Shown here: piece by piece, positions 33,778 to 46,064 of the stretch
How the letters are laid out: the number at the start of each line of letters is the position of its first letter
Position numbering within the stretch: position 1 is the stretch's first letter
Position numbers and translations under genes: made by a program
Notes under the pieces: model-generated
The model's input: the letters and a program-made list of their open reading frames with translations, nothing else
Databases searched by the model: none
What the model was told of the DNA's origin: nothing
Assembly (NCBI GenBank): GCA_037157565.1
Contig: JAZHRO010000019.1
Coordinates: 61,936,501 to 62,000,500, forward strand
Length of the DNA: 64,000 nt
From: Thalassia testudinum
Lineage: Eukaryota > Streptophyta > Magnoliopsida > Alismatales > Hydrocharitaceae
Direction of reading: 5' to 3'

Positions 33778-34227
33778 GGACTTGCTTGCCGCCGCCGCCA
33801 TGATCAAGAAGACTAGTTTAGTTCTTTTGTTTGTCTTTCTTTCTGTCTTTCCATGTTGGCTTGTATTAAGGGGCCTTGACCCCATACTTATATATTTCTT
33901 TGGGAATAATAGCTAGTTTGTGCTTAGAGCACATACATTCCTTTACTTTAATGCTTTGCCATTTTTATTCAGCATGCAGTTTTATTAATGATCTCCGCTT
34001 TATAAATGTCATTTCATAACACTTGTAGTTTAAGTATCAACCTCTTTCAGAACCCTTCATGATGATATTCAAAAAGGGGGAGAGGAACGGAGGGAAGAAC
34101 TTAGGGAATAACATAAAAAGTTACGAAAAATCTTCTCAAAATAGGTATAGACTACTAAGTACAACTTTCAAGGGGAGAAAATAAGAACCTGCAGGTATAT
34201 TTTGAAAATCATCAAAAAGGGGGAGAT
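33778..34227 (+). promoter_or_regulatory. 3' untranslated stretch and polypurine tracts of F
   Basis: Two copies of a TGATxATxxCAAAAAGGGGGAG-like motif: at 34062-34082, and at 34208-34227, the latter directly before the LTR and so the plus-strand primer. E has similar duplicated tracts. Confidence 0.75.
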
Positions 34228-35861
34228 TGTTAGGTCAACCCCTCATATATAATATTTTGATGATTTTACAAAATGAAGAAAAAGAGATAAAACATAAGCG
34301 TAGCATATTTTTCTCTGTAATAACACAATTGTAGGTTTCATGGAGTTTTCGAAGTCGGAGGATTAAAAGTGTGAAGACTAGGTAGCATGAGTACTGTCAT
34401 AGGTCATAGGCTTTTTATGTAAACTTTCAATGGTTGTAATCTTTATTTTATATGAGTCTAGAGATGTTGTAAATAGCCCCCAAACATAACTTATAAATAG
34501 CTAACTTAGGCTTTCTACACTTAGGATAAATTAGAAACAAAAACCTAACAATAAGACTCAAATCGGACGTCCATAACAACTGTCAGACGTCTGCTTTTCA
34601 ACTTTAAGACGTCTGACAAGTGTTTTAGACATCTAATTACCTATAGCTTTGCCTTCGGTTTCTGACTTCTTAAGCATCAGTCGAAGCAACCTTCCATCAG
34701 AAGTCCATAGCCTCATCCAGACGTCTAATAGTTTGCCTGGACGTCCTTAAAACAACCGTTAGACTCAAGCACCCATCTTCCTTCTGAAAATAGCGGGAAA
34801 AATACATTTTTAGATGTCTGGACATGTCTCCAAACGTTTGCCTTTGGACTGTTGCTCATTTATTTCTGTGCAAATCTCATTAGGAACCAAAGATCTACTG
34901 TCAGATTTCCAAGACAAGTCCTTTTTAGGTTTCCAGACGTCTAGGGAATCCTACAGACATCCATACTGATGTTTGTTCCTTGAAATCTAGAACCCTGTTT
35001 GGATCTGGTCAAAACAGGAACGAATTCATGCATAATTAGACATCCAATATTTTTATCAGACGTCTTATGTGAAAATATCAGACGTCCCTGTTTCGATCCA
35101 ATTAAACCAGTAAAGCCTGGCTAATAGTATCAAACGACAGTAGTTGTAATCAGACGTCTTACAAAATGTCTGATCCTAAAATCAGACGACTGATATTACT
35201 GTCAAACTCATCATTACCCTGATTTGTGGTGGATTTCATCCCAATCTCTTGGGATTTGCCTCCAACGTCTAGGAGACCTCTCTCAAGCATTCTTGAAGGT
35301 TCCAAACTTGCCTCTAAATAGACTATAATCCCTTTTAGGCAAGACACACCTCTTGAGATTCAATTCCCCTTAGAAAATCACTTGTTCACTACTCTTAGCT
35401 TCATTTTGCCCTTGTGCTATGCCAATACTCTAATTAAAGGGCAAACCCACACTCTCGGTGCACTTCATTATGCAAATTATTAGGGAGGTCTCTTTATGCT
35501 TAATAGATAAGGAAGTAATCAAATTATTTGGGTGCTCTATAGGTGTTGTTTCATTCTTAATTTTGTAGTTTGGGTATCCATCCTGTCGGGTCCCTGTCTC
35601 TTCATTGTGAAGGGAGAAACCTCCATTTAGGGATCGGAGGTGGGATTTGTGATTGAGGTACACTACCCTCGTTTAAGTAGTGTGGTTAGTGGATTGATCA
35701 CTTTGTGATCGAAAATCCTAAGTCAAGAGATTGGCTTAGATAGTGGTTTTGACCCATCTTGGGTTTCCACCTAAAAATCTGGTGCCTCTTTTTTTGATTG
35801 TATTTTTTTTCTTACAATGTTTTATAAATTCACTATTCACCCCTGCTCTAGTGCAATTTCA
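34228..35861 (+). repeat. 3' LTR of F
   Basis: Starts TGTTAGGTCAACCCC and ends GCAATTTCA. It contains a second GACGTC word cluster (34560-35190), including a block at 35040-35090 not present in the left LTR. Confidence 0.92.
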
Positions 35862-35866
35862 AATCC

Positions 35867-36572
35867 AGCCCCACACGTGTTGCAAACTTGTGGAGAGTCT
35901 GCGTAGACTACATGAAATTGAACACCTTCATGAAGGACCATTTTCTGCTACCCGTTATTTTTCATATTCTCAAAAAGTTAGTAGGAAATAAGTACTTATA
36001 TTTTTTGGATGGATATTATGGCTATAATTAGGTGGCCATTCTTCTTGGAGACTAGGAAAAAGACCACATTCACCTGCTCTTATGGAACATTTGGGCTAGT
36101 AGGATGCCATTTGGGCTTTGCAATTCACCTGCCACCTTCCAGCGGTGCATGTTGGCAATATTTTATAATATGGTAGGTGAATTTTTGGAAGTCTTCATGG
36201 ATGATTTTTTTGTCTTTGGAAAGACATTTGATGAATGCTTAGGCCACCGGACAATGATCCTCAAACGATGCATAGAAGTAAATCTTGTCTTGAGATGGGA
36301 AAAAAGTCATTTTATGGTCCCAAACGTCATCATTCTTGGGCACCTTGTATCTGAGCAAGGTATCCAAGTTGATCGTGTGAGGATTGATTTAATTTCACAA
36401 CTTCCACCTCCTTTGATGGTCAAAGACCTTAGATCTTTTCTGTGGCATGTCGGATTTTACTGACGTTTCATTTCTGATTTTTCTAAGATTGCTAGGCCCC
36501 TAACATATCTTTTATCAAAGGATATTCCCTTCGATTTTTTTAATGAGTGTGTCGATGCCTTTAGAATTCCCT
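35867..36572 (+). pseudogene. pol: Ath1 reverse transcriptase, main piece
   Basis: Continues from 9932: VANLWRVCVDYMKLN (35880), FLDGYYGYN (a decayed LDGYSGYxQ motif), then an open stretch 36104-36463 with MPFGLCNSPATFQRCM, FMDDFFVFG (catalytic Asp pair, about 36199), LRWEKSHFMV, ILGHLVSEQGIQVDRVRIDL, DLRSFLWHVGFY, and after a stop SDFSKIARPLTYLLSKDIPF and FFNECVDAF. These are textbook Athila-type Ty3 RT landmarks. It stops where LINE H begins at about 36573. RNase H and integrase are outside the window or lost. Confidence 0.92.
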
Positions 36573-36625
36573 GTATCTTTTATCAGTCTTTGAGGGTTTG
36601 GGAAGAAGAGAATCCTGGAGGAGCA

Positions 36626-37954
36626 ATGGCGACAAGAGGGAGGAGCAATGACGAGGAAGGATGGACAACATGGATGTCTAGGGTGTGGAGGAGAAGAAAA
36701 TGAAGGGGGTACTCCTCCGCTAGAGGTAGGGAGATGGGCATGGGGCATGTGAAGGGACGATGGCCTAGGTTTAACAAGGAAATCTTGTGCTTTTGATGTC
36801 GAAGACAGGGGCATCTGGTAGTGATATGCTGCTCCCCTCTTATTTGTCTGGCATTTGGTGGCCATGGCCATAAACGAGATTCATGCATGTCAAGTAGAGG
36901 GCAGTCAAGCGGAAGGGTGTTCACACACTACAGAGGGACATACAATGAGGGTCCACCACCGCCCACCTATGGGGGTCATACGGTGGATATTGAAGTGCTC
37001 ATGTCGGAGGGCGTTAGGGTTACTAAATTGGTGCTAAGAGGGGCCTTGATTGGAGAGGTGATGACTGGTAACCTAGCCATGGAAAAGCTTCATCAACTGG
37101 TAAATTCTCTATCCTTATCGACTGATGGTTGGAAGATCACTATTTTATCCCCCATGCGGTTTGTGATTTTTGATTTGGGGATGATGGATGTCGAACGTTT
37201 GCATTTTCGATCGAGCGCCTTTGAAAGTCTAATAGTGATTTGGAGGTTGGTCTTGTCGTTTGATGGGTCTTTAGCAAAATGGCCACCTTAGAGGACTGGA
37301 TCTAGGACGGGAAGTCTGGGGATTAAAGGTTTATCGCTACATCTGAGATCAAAGGAGGTGGTTGCATCCATGATTGCAGGCTTTGCCATACTGGCAGAGG
37401 ACGCAGAGGTTGGATTGAGGGAAGGAGATGGTCGAGTACTGAATGTGATGGTGGATGTTTTCAAGGGGGGATCTGACCCTGATAAAATTATTCTTCGATG
37501 CGGAGGTAGTTCATGCTTATTGTAATTGAACTTTATACTTGGAGATTCAGTTGGGCAGGGGTAGCAAGATAAGTTGACTTATGTCGAAGTAGTGAGAGAA
37601 GAAGGAAGTTTGGAGCAGATGGGGTGTGAGATGCTTGATGAGGCTCCAGAACCTAAGAAATGCAAGGATCACCACCACCTGGGGATTAGTGAAGAGGAGA
37701 TGGAAGTGGCCCCGGTAGTGTCAGTTGCTGATGAGGAAGCAGCAACGGTTGGGGTACTGCAAGAAATCTCTACCAACTCCATGAGGATTCATTCCAACCT
37801 ACAGGCTGTGGAAGGGCTGAAGTTTGGAGTTGGCTCATCAACTAAGTCAGGGATTGGAATATCTCCATACAAGCTTAGGCAACAAAGGCCTGCCAACCCT
37901 ACGAAGGTGGACGAGAATGCCATTTCTACGATTCTAAAAGTTGCAAAAGTTTAG
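36626..37954 (+). pseudogene. LINE ORF1 (nucleic-acid-binding, zinc knuckles), broken
   Basis: ATG at 36626 is followed by a short Arg-rich start. A shift and a stop precede the knuckle region CRRQGHLVVIC (36797) and GHGHKRDSC (36865), which correspond to paired CCHC knuckles with some ligands lost. Then VLRGALIGEVMTGNLAMEKL to 37291, another stop, and a piece at 37310-37500 (LRSKEVVASMIAGFAIL). The last open part is 37574-37954, ending ILKVAKV. Two knuckles followed by a domain of this type are usual for plant LINE ORF1, which coats LINE RNA. Confidence 0.7.
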
Positions 37955-37985
37955 AGCTTAGAGAGTGGGGGTGGGCAAAGTGGAG

Positions 37986-38685
37986 ATGAGAATCCTCTCT
38001 TGGAATGTGCATGGGTTACACGAGAGAGTTTGGAGGGCCTCCCTCCTGAGATATTTGAGGGAGTGGGAGATCAACTGTGCACTTATTCAAGAAACGCATG
38101 TCTAGAGGGAAGATGATAGGATATGGAATGAGTTGCTAATGTCAGGGATTGCTGATTGTGTGGCCCTCAAATCACAGGGCAGATCAGGTAGAATTTCCTT
38201 TTGGTGGAGAAGGGCATGTTTGCAAGTGGTGGAGATATATAGAGCCAGACATATGATAACTTGTAAGTGCAAGAGGACTTAAGGGGAGGTTGAATGCTTC
38301 ATTACAGGAGTTTATGGTCCTTGTACTACCTCTGCTAGATACAAGTTGTGGGAGGACCTATGTGTAGTAGCAGACCATACACAAGTAGTACCTTGGTTAG
38401 TGGGTGGGGACTTTAATTGTGTTCTTACAGGTTTGCACAGCCAAGCGAAGGGGTGGACAATGCCTCCATTGGGTTCCAACTGACGATACAAAACTTAGGC
38501 CTAAATGAGTTTCCTTCATCTGGAGTAGAGTTTACATGGAGGAATGGAAACAGCCTGATGTCAAAGATAGGCAGGTTCTTGGGAATGCTGACCTCTTGGA
38601 CAAATATCAGTTGTCCTCTGTGATTGGGCTAGAACACCCATTTTCATACCACATGCCATTGGTTTGGGACAGTGGTGAACATGTA
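37986..38685 (+). pseudogene. LINE ORF2, AP-type endonuclease part
   Basis: ATG at 37986: MRILSWNVHGL is the first endonuclease motif, IQETHV holds the catalytic Glu, ITGVYGP (38303) and VGGDFNCVL (38400) follow with the Asp-Asn pair, then after a shift EFPSSGVEFTWRNG (38510). Stops at about 38101 and 38278 and a frame change near 38430 inactivate it. It nicks the target DNA in an intact LINE. It is truncated at 38685 before the His-containing last motif (SDHCP) would be met. Confidence 0.88.
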
Positions 38686-40078
38686 TGACGATAACATCAT
38701 CATCAGCCATATCTAGCTATATTTAGTTAAATTCAATCATTAAATACTCCTACATAACAACTAGAGGACCATAATTCATTGCATAATCATTATGAGAGAA
38801 TAATAAGAACATAAGGGTAAAACTATAGTTTAACAGCATATCTCAATTGCAGAACAATCATGGGATTTCTTAAGGGCTAATTAAAGGTCAAATGGTCTTA
38901 AATGTCTAATAAGTAGGTCCGTGAAGATAGAAACGGGAATTAAATGACATTTGAAACACTAAAAACTGACCCGCTTGATTCACTATGGTTTCGGTCAGGA
39001 TAAAATTCACATAAACCCTCCAAAAATCATAGAAAAATATTCTCCAAGGTTTGGTCTCTTCAATTTGACCATCAGAATCCATCTTGACCCAAAATAGAGT
39101 CTTCGACAGATAGTTGCCCTAATTTGAGTTTTTGCATAAATTACCCAATCAAATTTGATCAAAACCTAAATCTAACTTCATCATTGGATTCCATCGGTCC
39201 AAATTAGGTTTGTACCAAAATTTGGGCCCAATAAGAGATTGTCTTGACCTAGTTTGTAATTTGGTCCATTCTGAATCTTTCTCTCACACACATGCCCCTA
39301 ACTTTTGAATTCCTTACAAATAGGCCCCTATCTTTGCCATCACTCTTTGTAAATAGGTCCCTCCACCATTATTGCAGAGGAATCCTTCTCCGGCAACCTT
39401 TGATTGAAGAGAAGTCCTCTGATCAACGAATCCCTTCCAAAATTGGAAGGGAGGTTCCTTAAGTTCTCTTTCCAACGCACTCGATTTCAATCTCCATAAC
39501 CTTCCCAACCTCTCATGCAAATGCATGATCGATTCGGGTATCTCATAGGAATCCTACTCAAGTGAACTTTCCAAGCTTAAAAGCTTGGCTTCCAAGCTCC
39601 AATCGACTCCCTAAGGCCTATAAATGGTCCCCATGACAAACCGCTTTCCCCACGCTCGAATTTGGCCTGGAATCCCATTACTTCATCCCTCCTCTCTAGG
39701 TGAATAGCTCCTTAACGTCCGGTGACCTCTTTTGACCTCGCTCGTCGTCCTCCTGCAATACTGGCGGCGGATTTATCCTTCCCTCTCTCTTCTACGTCGT
39801 GCCGTACTAGCCGATGCCTCTCCCTCCGTTGTCCTCGCCGTTTCCTACCCCCACCGGAGCACCTTCTTCCCCAACACCGACGTACCCCCGGCAAGCCGAT
39901 CTCCCCCTTTTCGTCCGCTAGTTTACGAGTAGTTCAGTTCCCTTAGACTCTTGGGTTAATTCTCCCCCTCTTAACTCTTGTTTCAACCCCTTGACATCGT
40001 GAATCACCCTCATGTTCTCTGTCTCTGACCAAACCTCTGGCGAGGCGTCTCCGTCGCTACACCCCTCAATTCGCCTCG
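38686..40078 (+). repeat. 5' LTR of B, first part
   Basis: Starts TGACGATAACATCATCATCA (compare TGATGAGAGTCTCATCATGA in A) and runs to the CCTCG target site where A is inserted. TATA box CTATAAATGG lies at 39618-39627. It is collinear with 1-1080 of Ath1. Confidence 0.88.
39618..39627 (+). promoter_or_regulatory. TATA box of B 5' LTR
   Basis: CTATAAATGG in the same LTR position as in Ath1 and A. Confidence 0.6.
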
Positions 40079-41014
40079 TGATGAGAGTCTCATCATGAGC
40101 CCTAACTAGCTCATTTTGACCTAAGAAAGAGAATAAGACCTCCTACATAACCTGGAGAAGGACCTAATTCAAGGAATTATTGTTCTGAGAAGAAAGCATG
40201 AAACAGAAGTTAAAACTGTAATTTTACCATTGTAGTACATAAACGAGATTTCTTAGAGGCAAAACATAGGTGAAATGATCTGAATAAGATAAAAAGTGGG
40301 TTGGTTCATTCAGAAATGGGTTCATGTGCAATCTAGGAATTAAATGACATCGTGTAACCCTAAAACAGACCCGCTTAATTCCACAAGGTTCTAGACAGGA
40401 TAAAAATCAACTAAGCTCTCTAAAATTCATGGAAAAATATCCCCAAGGGTTTAGAACCTTCAAATTGGCCTTTGGAACCTGTTTGGACCTAGAGTGGGGT
40501 CCCAACTCATTATTTGACCTAATTTAGGTTTTTTTGTAAAATGTCTAGTCAAATGTGGTCAAACCTAAAATCCAACTTCACCATTGGATTCCTTGGATCC
40601 AAATTAGGTTTGTACCAAAATTTGGACCTAAGCGGAGGTCATCCTGACCTACTTTGCAAAATAGTCCACCTAATTACATTCAAGCCCCTAACTTTTGAAA
40701 ACTCTTGCACAGACCCCCCTAACTTTCTCACCACTCTTCCAATCAGGTCCCTCCTCCATTAACGGGGAGAAATCCTACTCCGGCAAGGAATGGAGGGGGA
40801 GTACTCCCCGATTCCTCAGAGATCTCTTCCCGGATTTGGAAGGGAGATTCTCTGAGTAATTCCCTTCCATCTAAGCGTAATCACAAGATCTGAATTGCAC
40901 CCAATCTCTCGTGCGAAAGCTCAAGAGATTTGGGTATCCAACTGATTTCCATCTTCGGCAAGGACTCTTGCGCTTGGAAGCTTGTCTTCCAAGCACAAGA
41001 GCCCCTGCTAGTGC

Positions 41015-41024
41015 CTATAAAAGG
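41015..41024 (+). promoter_or_regulatory. TATA box of A 5' LTR
   Basis: CTATAAAAGG, repeated in the right LTR at 50884-50893. Confidence 0.75.
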
Positions 41025-42142
41025 ATCCTCAACTGCAGCCGCATCTCTTCAGCTCGACTTGGCCGGAGATTCACCCTAATTTCATCTCCTTCTCCTTCGG
41101 TCAGGAGTCCAGCAAGCCCCCTCCTCTTTCTCGTTGCTCTGCCACACTACTAGGGGCAGAGCCACCTTCACCATCTTCTTCCGCGTCATGCAACACCCGC
41201 ACGCGCGCCTCTAGCCCCTTCATCGTCCCCGCTACCCCTCAACTGGACATCGTCTTCTCTGACGATAGCAGGTATAGCCAGCCGCCACCTCTCCCCTTTC
41301 ATCCACTTAGCTACGTTAGAATTACTCCTCTCTATCCCCTCTTCAATTCCCCTCTTTCTATTTCCCCTTTTCGACCCCTCGCAGCCACTGTCCACTGCCA
41401 TCTTCTCCATCTCCGGCCGCCCATCGGCGAGGCGCTTCCACCGCTCCGCACCTCCACACACCTCGCTAGACACCTCACCACCTCTGCCATCGTACCATGC
41501 ATCGACCACCATCACCTCCTTAAATGTCCCCCGACCAAACCCTTAAGCATGGCCACAGGGTGACCTAGGCACACACGCCTAGGCCGCCCCGCAGCCTGCC
41601 ACCCACCGTCTCACCATCGCCAAGACATGGCGAAGCTCCTCATGTATTTTAATGGGGTCGCAAGGTTGTATTCATGAACTTCAGGTTGACACCCCCTTCC
41701 GCCATTGACGCATGGAGCAAGAAGCTTACAGCACAGCTCTAGGTCGTGTGCCTCAGGAATAAGGGTCCCAGGTGAAGCGGGATGAGTGCACGAACTCACA
41801 TAGCCAGGCAATTGGCTTAGCAAGCGACCGAAGCTGTGGCAATTGAAGAAGGTCTCCTGCGGGCGCGAGCGCAGAAGCGGGTGGGACTTTAGTCCCACCT
41901 CGTGAACTTAAGAGCATGGTGAGCACCTTAAATTGAATTTGCGTTTTCAATTGTCTGCCTCCAATACATAGGGGTGAGGTCCCTCTCCCTCACTCGCCCA
42001 CGCCTGTGTATTGGAGGACCTAGCACCCAACCCGATTTACCTAGACCTAGCACTCCTCATGCACTACCACCGGTGCATTTGGACCTAGGGCGTGTGATAC
42101 CCGACTTGATTACCCGGCTCTGGGAGAGCGTACCGAAGCGAG

Positions 42143-42605
42143 AAATAGAGAGAGAGAGACGCAGGGGAGGGTAGGGGATAGGTTTTTCTTCGGTGTGCAT
42201 GTGTAGGGAAGAAGAAGAGAAGAAGGAAGAGAAGGCGCAGCTGAGGTCAAGCAAAGCAGGGAAGGAAGAACACTTAGCTGCAGAAAGGAAGGACAAAGAG
42301 AAGAAGAGAAAGTCAGAGGAGAGCTAAGTCTGAAGGAAATCAAGGCAGAAGCCAAGGAAGGAAAAGGAAGAAGAAGAAAGGTAGAAGACAAGGGAAGGAG
42401 TAGCACTGTAGCAGAGGTGAGGCTGAGGAAGAAAGAAGAAGACCGCAGAAGAAGAAGGAGAAAGGCACTGTGTAAGAGAAGAAAGAAAGAGATAAGGAAG
42501 AAGAGCTGCAGACGGCCAAAGTCAAAGAAGAATAGAAGAGTTGAGGAAAGCCAGAGATAAAGAAAGAAGAAGAAGAAAAGAAAGAAGAGAAAGCAGAAAG
42601 AAGGG
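42143..42605 (+). repeat. Purine-rich tract in A 5' LTR
   Basis: About 460 bases of nearly pure A/G with GAAGAAGAA words. The right-LTR counterpart is 52020-52495. Confidence 0.75.
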
Positions 42606-42888
42606 CCATCATTTAAGACGTCTGATCATAGAATCAGACGTCCAATTCTTCTATTTTTGCTACAATTTTAGTTCATAAACTCTTGCATTTATATTCTGAA
42701 TTAGGTTTTGAGTAACTCTAAGTGTTCAATTACATTATTGAGATTAGTGAATAAATTCCATTTGCTCCCTGTGTTCGACCTCGGATACTTAGGTTTTCGA
42801 GTAATAAATTCTTATTTGTTTTCGAGGTGATTTCATCTATACTACAATGCGACATCTTTAAAACCATGATCTCGCCTTGTCAACATTT

Positions 42889-42906
42889 TGGTGCCGTTGC
42901 TGGGGA
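42889..42906 (+). promoter_or_regulatory. tRNA-Asp primer-binding site of A
   Basis: TGGTGCCGTTGCTGGGGA, three bases after the LTR end; two changes from the perfect complement of tRNA-Asp. Confidence 0.9.
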
Positions 42907-43040
42907 GCAACGTGCAATTTATCACTAGTCTCTACATTCTTTTTGACTATATTTGAGCCCTAACTTGCCCACTTTATTTTGTTGTGATCTTGCAAGGTTT
43001 TTCACAAGAAGATCTCCTACGCAAGTCAACCACTCTACAG

Positions 43041-43972
43041 CAAGTAATCCCTCTTCTTCTCTAAAATCCATCTCCTAATCCTTGAAAGACAAAAAGAAGA
43101 AACCAGCTTAGGAATCAATTTCCTTCTTTCTATAGTAATTACCATATTTAAAGCAATGGTTTCTTGATTTCACAAAATTTTTCAAAACTTATTTAAGTAG
43201 AAGTGATTTTTTTTTTTAGAGATCCTATCCCACAAAATTCTTGTGCCTAATAGAAATCACGCTTAATCTCTGCGGACAATGCACTTCTTATTTTTGAGTC
43301 CAAAGAGAACTTTTTGTGAAAAGAAAAGAGGATTGGAAATAGAACCAAATTAGGGTTTCTACAATAGGGTTTTTGGAGTGCTAGCCACACGTGCTTGTTT
43401 AAAAGGAAATAAACCCTCCCGCATCAGTGTGCTACCCAAGCCCTTGATTGAAGAGATCTAAGCAAGACAAACCCTAAAAATTAAGCTCTAAAATCACTTG
43501 AATCTTAAAATCATTTGGACCTAATAACCTGGGAGTCAAATCAGGGTGATTTCTAGATCTTGACCTAGAATCATTTTGCCATCTTTAGGACAGGTCAGGT
43601 GAAGCTGACCCTTTGGGTCAACCAACCTCCAAATTAGGTCACAACAGCAAAACATATAAAGTTCAAGTGAGAACCCTAAAGCACCTTTGAAATAAAAGTG
43701 GTAGACTTAAGAGGTCAAGGTCCCCATTCTGGTCTACCTGGAATTTCAGTGACAAGAGAGGTCGGGTGGGGAAAACCCTGTAACCTGTGGGGATGCTCTA
43801 CCGTGTAGGGGTCTTTGCGAGACTCTCTCTCTCTAGCTGCCTAGGTAATTTTCAGGTGGACGACCTTCTGATCTAGGGGTATCATCCACCCTGAACCTCC
43901 ATAGTCATCCAACATTTTTGGGTGCCTCATTTGGGTCAAAAACATCTTCAGTCCCTCATCTTTTCTCTTTAG
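43041..43972 (+). other. Leader of A with remnant intron
   Basis: Aligns with the Ath1 leader (the GACAAG..GGTCGGGTGG and GGGGTCTTTGCG segments). The acceptor is CTCATCTTTTCTCTTTAG, ending 43972. At the donor position the sequence is CTACAG then CAAGTAATCC instead of GTAAGTAA, so splicing is probably lost in this copy. Confidence 0.45.
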
Positions 43973-44090
43973 AGCACACATATACATTTTCAGTGGGACT
44001 CTTTATTCAGATTTATTCGCTTCACAACTTGATTCTACATCATGATTCAAACTCTGATTTTACATCTTGATTCTACCACCTGATCCAAAT

Positions 44091-46023
44091 ATGCATCCAA
44101 ACCACTTAGGACTACCATTCAAGAAACTTGAATATTGGAGATCCATGAGAGATAGGATGATTGAGGATGCCCTGAAATTCTATGAAAAAGAAGACAAAAC
44201 CTCAACACTAGTAGAAAACATTCAGGTTGATGTCCAAACAACCACAACCTTCATCATAACTTGTGCCCAAGTGCTATTGGCAGAAACCACAAAAGGATCA
44301 ACCTGAGACATGCTCATCACAGGATACATTGAGATAGAAAAATTGCACTATCTTGAATACCTTCAATGCATGACAAATCCTATACTTTGGGAGCAACACC
44401 AAGATGATCTTGAAAAATGGGAAGAGATAATGAGATTATTAAAACAAATTATCGACCAGAAATACCCATACATGCTAGATGATGAACCATCTTGGAACAA
44501 TATCGAGGATCAATCTAATTTCCCAGATCTTGGGCTTGAGGCACAAAGTGGTTGCGGATTCCCAACCCAGATAGAAGGCAACATGCCTGATATTGAATTA
44601 GGTTGGGAAATTGTAGAAGAACACAATGTTAAGCCAACCCTAGACCATGAATCAAGTAGAATTCCAAAACTCCTGCAATAAAGAGAGTAGAATTGATCCT
44701 CTCGAGGGTGTAAATTTCGCCCCTTATTCTGATAAGGTCACCCTCGAAGGTTATTCGAACCTAGATTCTAGTGATTCAACCCACATCCTAAGCCTAGAAT
44801 CTAGATCTGAAACCTATTGGGAAGATTTCGAGTCCCCATATGAGGAAGATCAATTTTTCAATGAAGAATATGATTTTGGGCCTCTGTTTAATGAACATCC
44901 CTCTCCAACATCCTCAGAGAAACCAATTGATTTTTCGGAAGTCATGCCTATTTACGATACAAAAATCGAGGAGTTGAACAAGTGGGGTTTCAATTGGGTC
45001 TGTCTGACCAGCTTGGAACTTGAGCCTCTACCAAATAAGGACACCTTTTTAAGTTCAGAATTGACATCTAGGCTAGACCCCAGTCAGGCTGCTGAATCTA
45101 CAGCATATGATTTATTCTATGGTGGAACTCATGATCTTGAATCTGATTCAGATTTTAATTTTCGCAAACTCTCCAACAATTTCAAATCTGACCGTAACAT
45201 CGGAGAAAATTTGCTTCCTAATTACAACAAGCCAATCTATGACCTCAGCTCACATGACTCATTCTCTAACTCTGATTCTGAGGTCCCAGTTCCCGAGATC
45301 ACTGATTTCAGTTCAGGTGACATGGAATCATTTCTTTTCGATCCTCAGGAATCAGAACCAAAAAATGCCGAGAGTGATTGCAACCCAGAATACGAATCTT
45401 TTCTCAATCTGGATTTCCCACATCCTATAGACACTCTCTAGGCCTTCATTTATTATTTTGAAAATTACTATGAGGACTCCCTAAATGAAATCACCTGTCA
45501 CTCATTTTTAGAAGAGCCCTCATACACAATTCTCATTGAGGCCACCTCTTCCGAATATACAGAACCGATCAAAACCCTTTTTCAACCTCGACCCACAACC
45601 GGACTCAATTTCTATTCTAATTTACCTCTCACTGAGCCGTTTGCAGATGATTCAACTCCACATCTATACCGGGCATCGGGCATCGATCAGACTAAAAGTC
45701 ATGACCCATCATTCTCTATCTCCCCTGTAGGGTTTCCACACCATCCACTAATCATTTTCGGATCCCTACTCCGACCAGGCTGATTTGAGTCAGCCAAAAC
45801 CTGAGTTTTCACTTCCACATCCATTAGAGATTCATTGCATATGGAGGGTTCCACATCTCCTGATCTACATCTATCAACCCATCAGATTAATAGGGTTTGG
45901 GTTGCATCATCAGCCCTCTGATCTTAACAAGCACCTGGTTGGACCAACCAGGCTCTTAATCAAGGTGCTTGTTTTACAAAATTCCACTGATTTGACCACT
46001 CCCTCTCCACCCCATGTTCCGTT
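44091..46023 (+). pseudogene. ORF-X of A: acidic protein of unknown function
   Basis: ATG at 44091 (HPNHLGLPFKKLEYWRSMRD). Stops at 44304 and 44679 and a shift near 44660 separate three stretches; the longest, 44647-45441, is open for 264 codons. Landmarks shared with B: a LEYLQC-type motif, PLEGVNFAPYSDKVTLEG, SLESRSETYWEDFESP, IDFSEVMPIYDTKIEEL, KPIYDLSSHDSFSNSDSEV, MESFLFDPQE. After a stop at 45439 the homology goes on (SFLEEPSYTI, 45507). The protein is rich in Asp, Glu and Ser. There is no zinc knuckle, DTG/DSG protease motif, RT motif, membrane segment or signal peptide. It replaces gag-pol of the parent type. Shared wording with B despite decay shows that it once coded. Confidence 0.7.
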
Positions 46024-46064
46024 CGGCTGAAGGCGTTGAATTTAGCGCTCAACGGGAGGCAACC
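46024..46064 (+). other. Conserved post-ORF motif of A
   Basis: CGGCTGAAGGCGTTGAATTT then AGCGCTCAACGGGAGGCAACC. This is the motif typical after the coding region of plant Tat/Athila relatives; D has a partial copy at 19198. Confidence 0.7.

Larger units (their letters stand above)
9933..35861 (+). mobile_element. Element F: SIRE/Maximus-like Ty1/copia element with an extra 3' ORF, heavily interrupted
   Basis: LTRs at 9933-11523 and 34228-35861. The target duplication is ATTCC (9928-9932) against AATCC (35862-35866), one base different, and the Ath1 RT reading is continuous once F is removed. The order is primer site, gag, [LINE with D, then G], integrase-RT-RNase H, a palindrome-rich promoter-like block, a third ORF, and a polypurine tract. 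The protease and the first part of integrase are lost in the interrupted zone. A third ORF after pol is known from the SIRE/Maximus branch, and the coiled-coil Gag fits that branch too. Confidence 0.88.
36573..38685 (+). mobile_element. LINE H: L1-type LINE, ORF1 and endonuclease part, 3' cut by element B
   Basis: Begins a few dozen bases before the ORF1 start within Ath1 RT (left border uncertain by about 30 bases) and ends at 38685, where the B LTR starts. It carries ORF1 with zinc knuckles and the beginning of ORF2. The RT part would lie beyond B, outside this window. The LINE at 13042-22899 has the RT half, but whether the two are one family cannot be told because they do not overlap. Confidence 0.82.
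40079..42885 (+). repeat. 5' LTR of A
   Basis: 2807 bp. TATA CTATAAAAGG at 41015-41024, C-rich leader 41030-41600, LTR-end signature TCCCTGTGTTCGACCTCGG at 42767-42785, and a GACGTC pair at 42617-42646. Confidence 0.94.
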
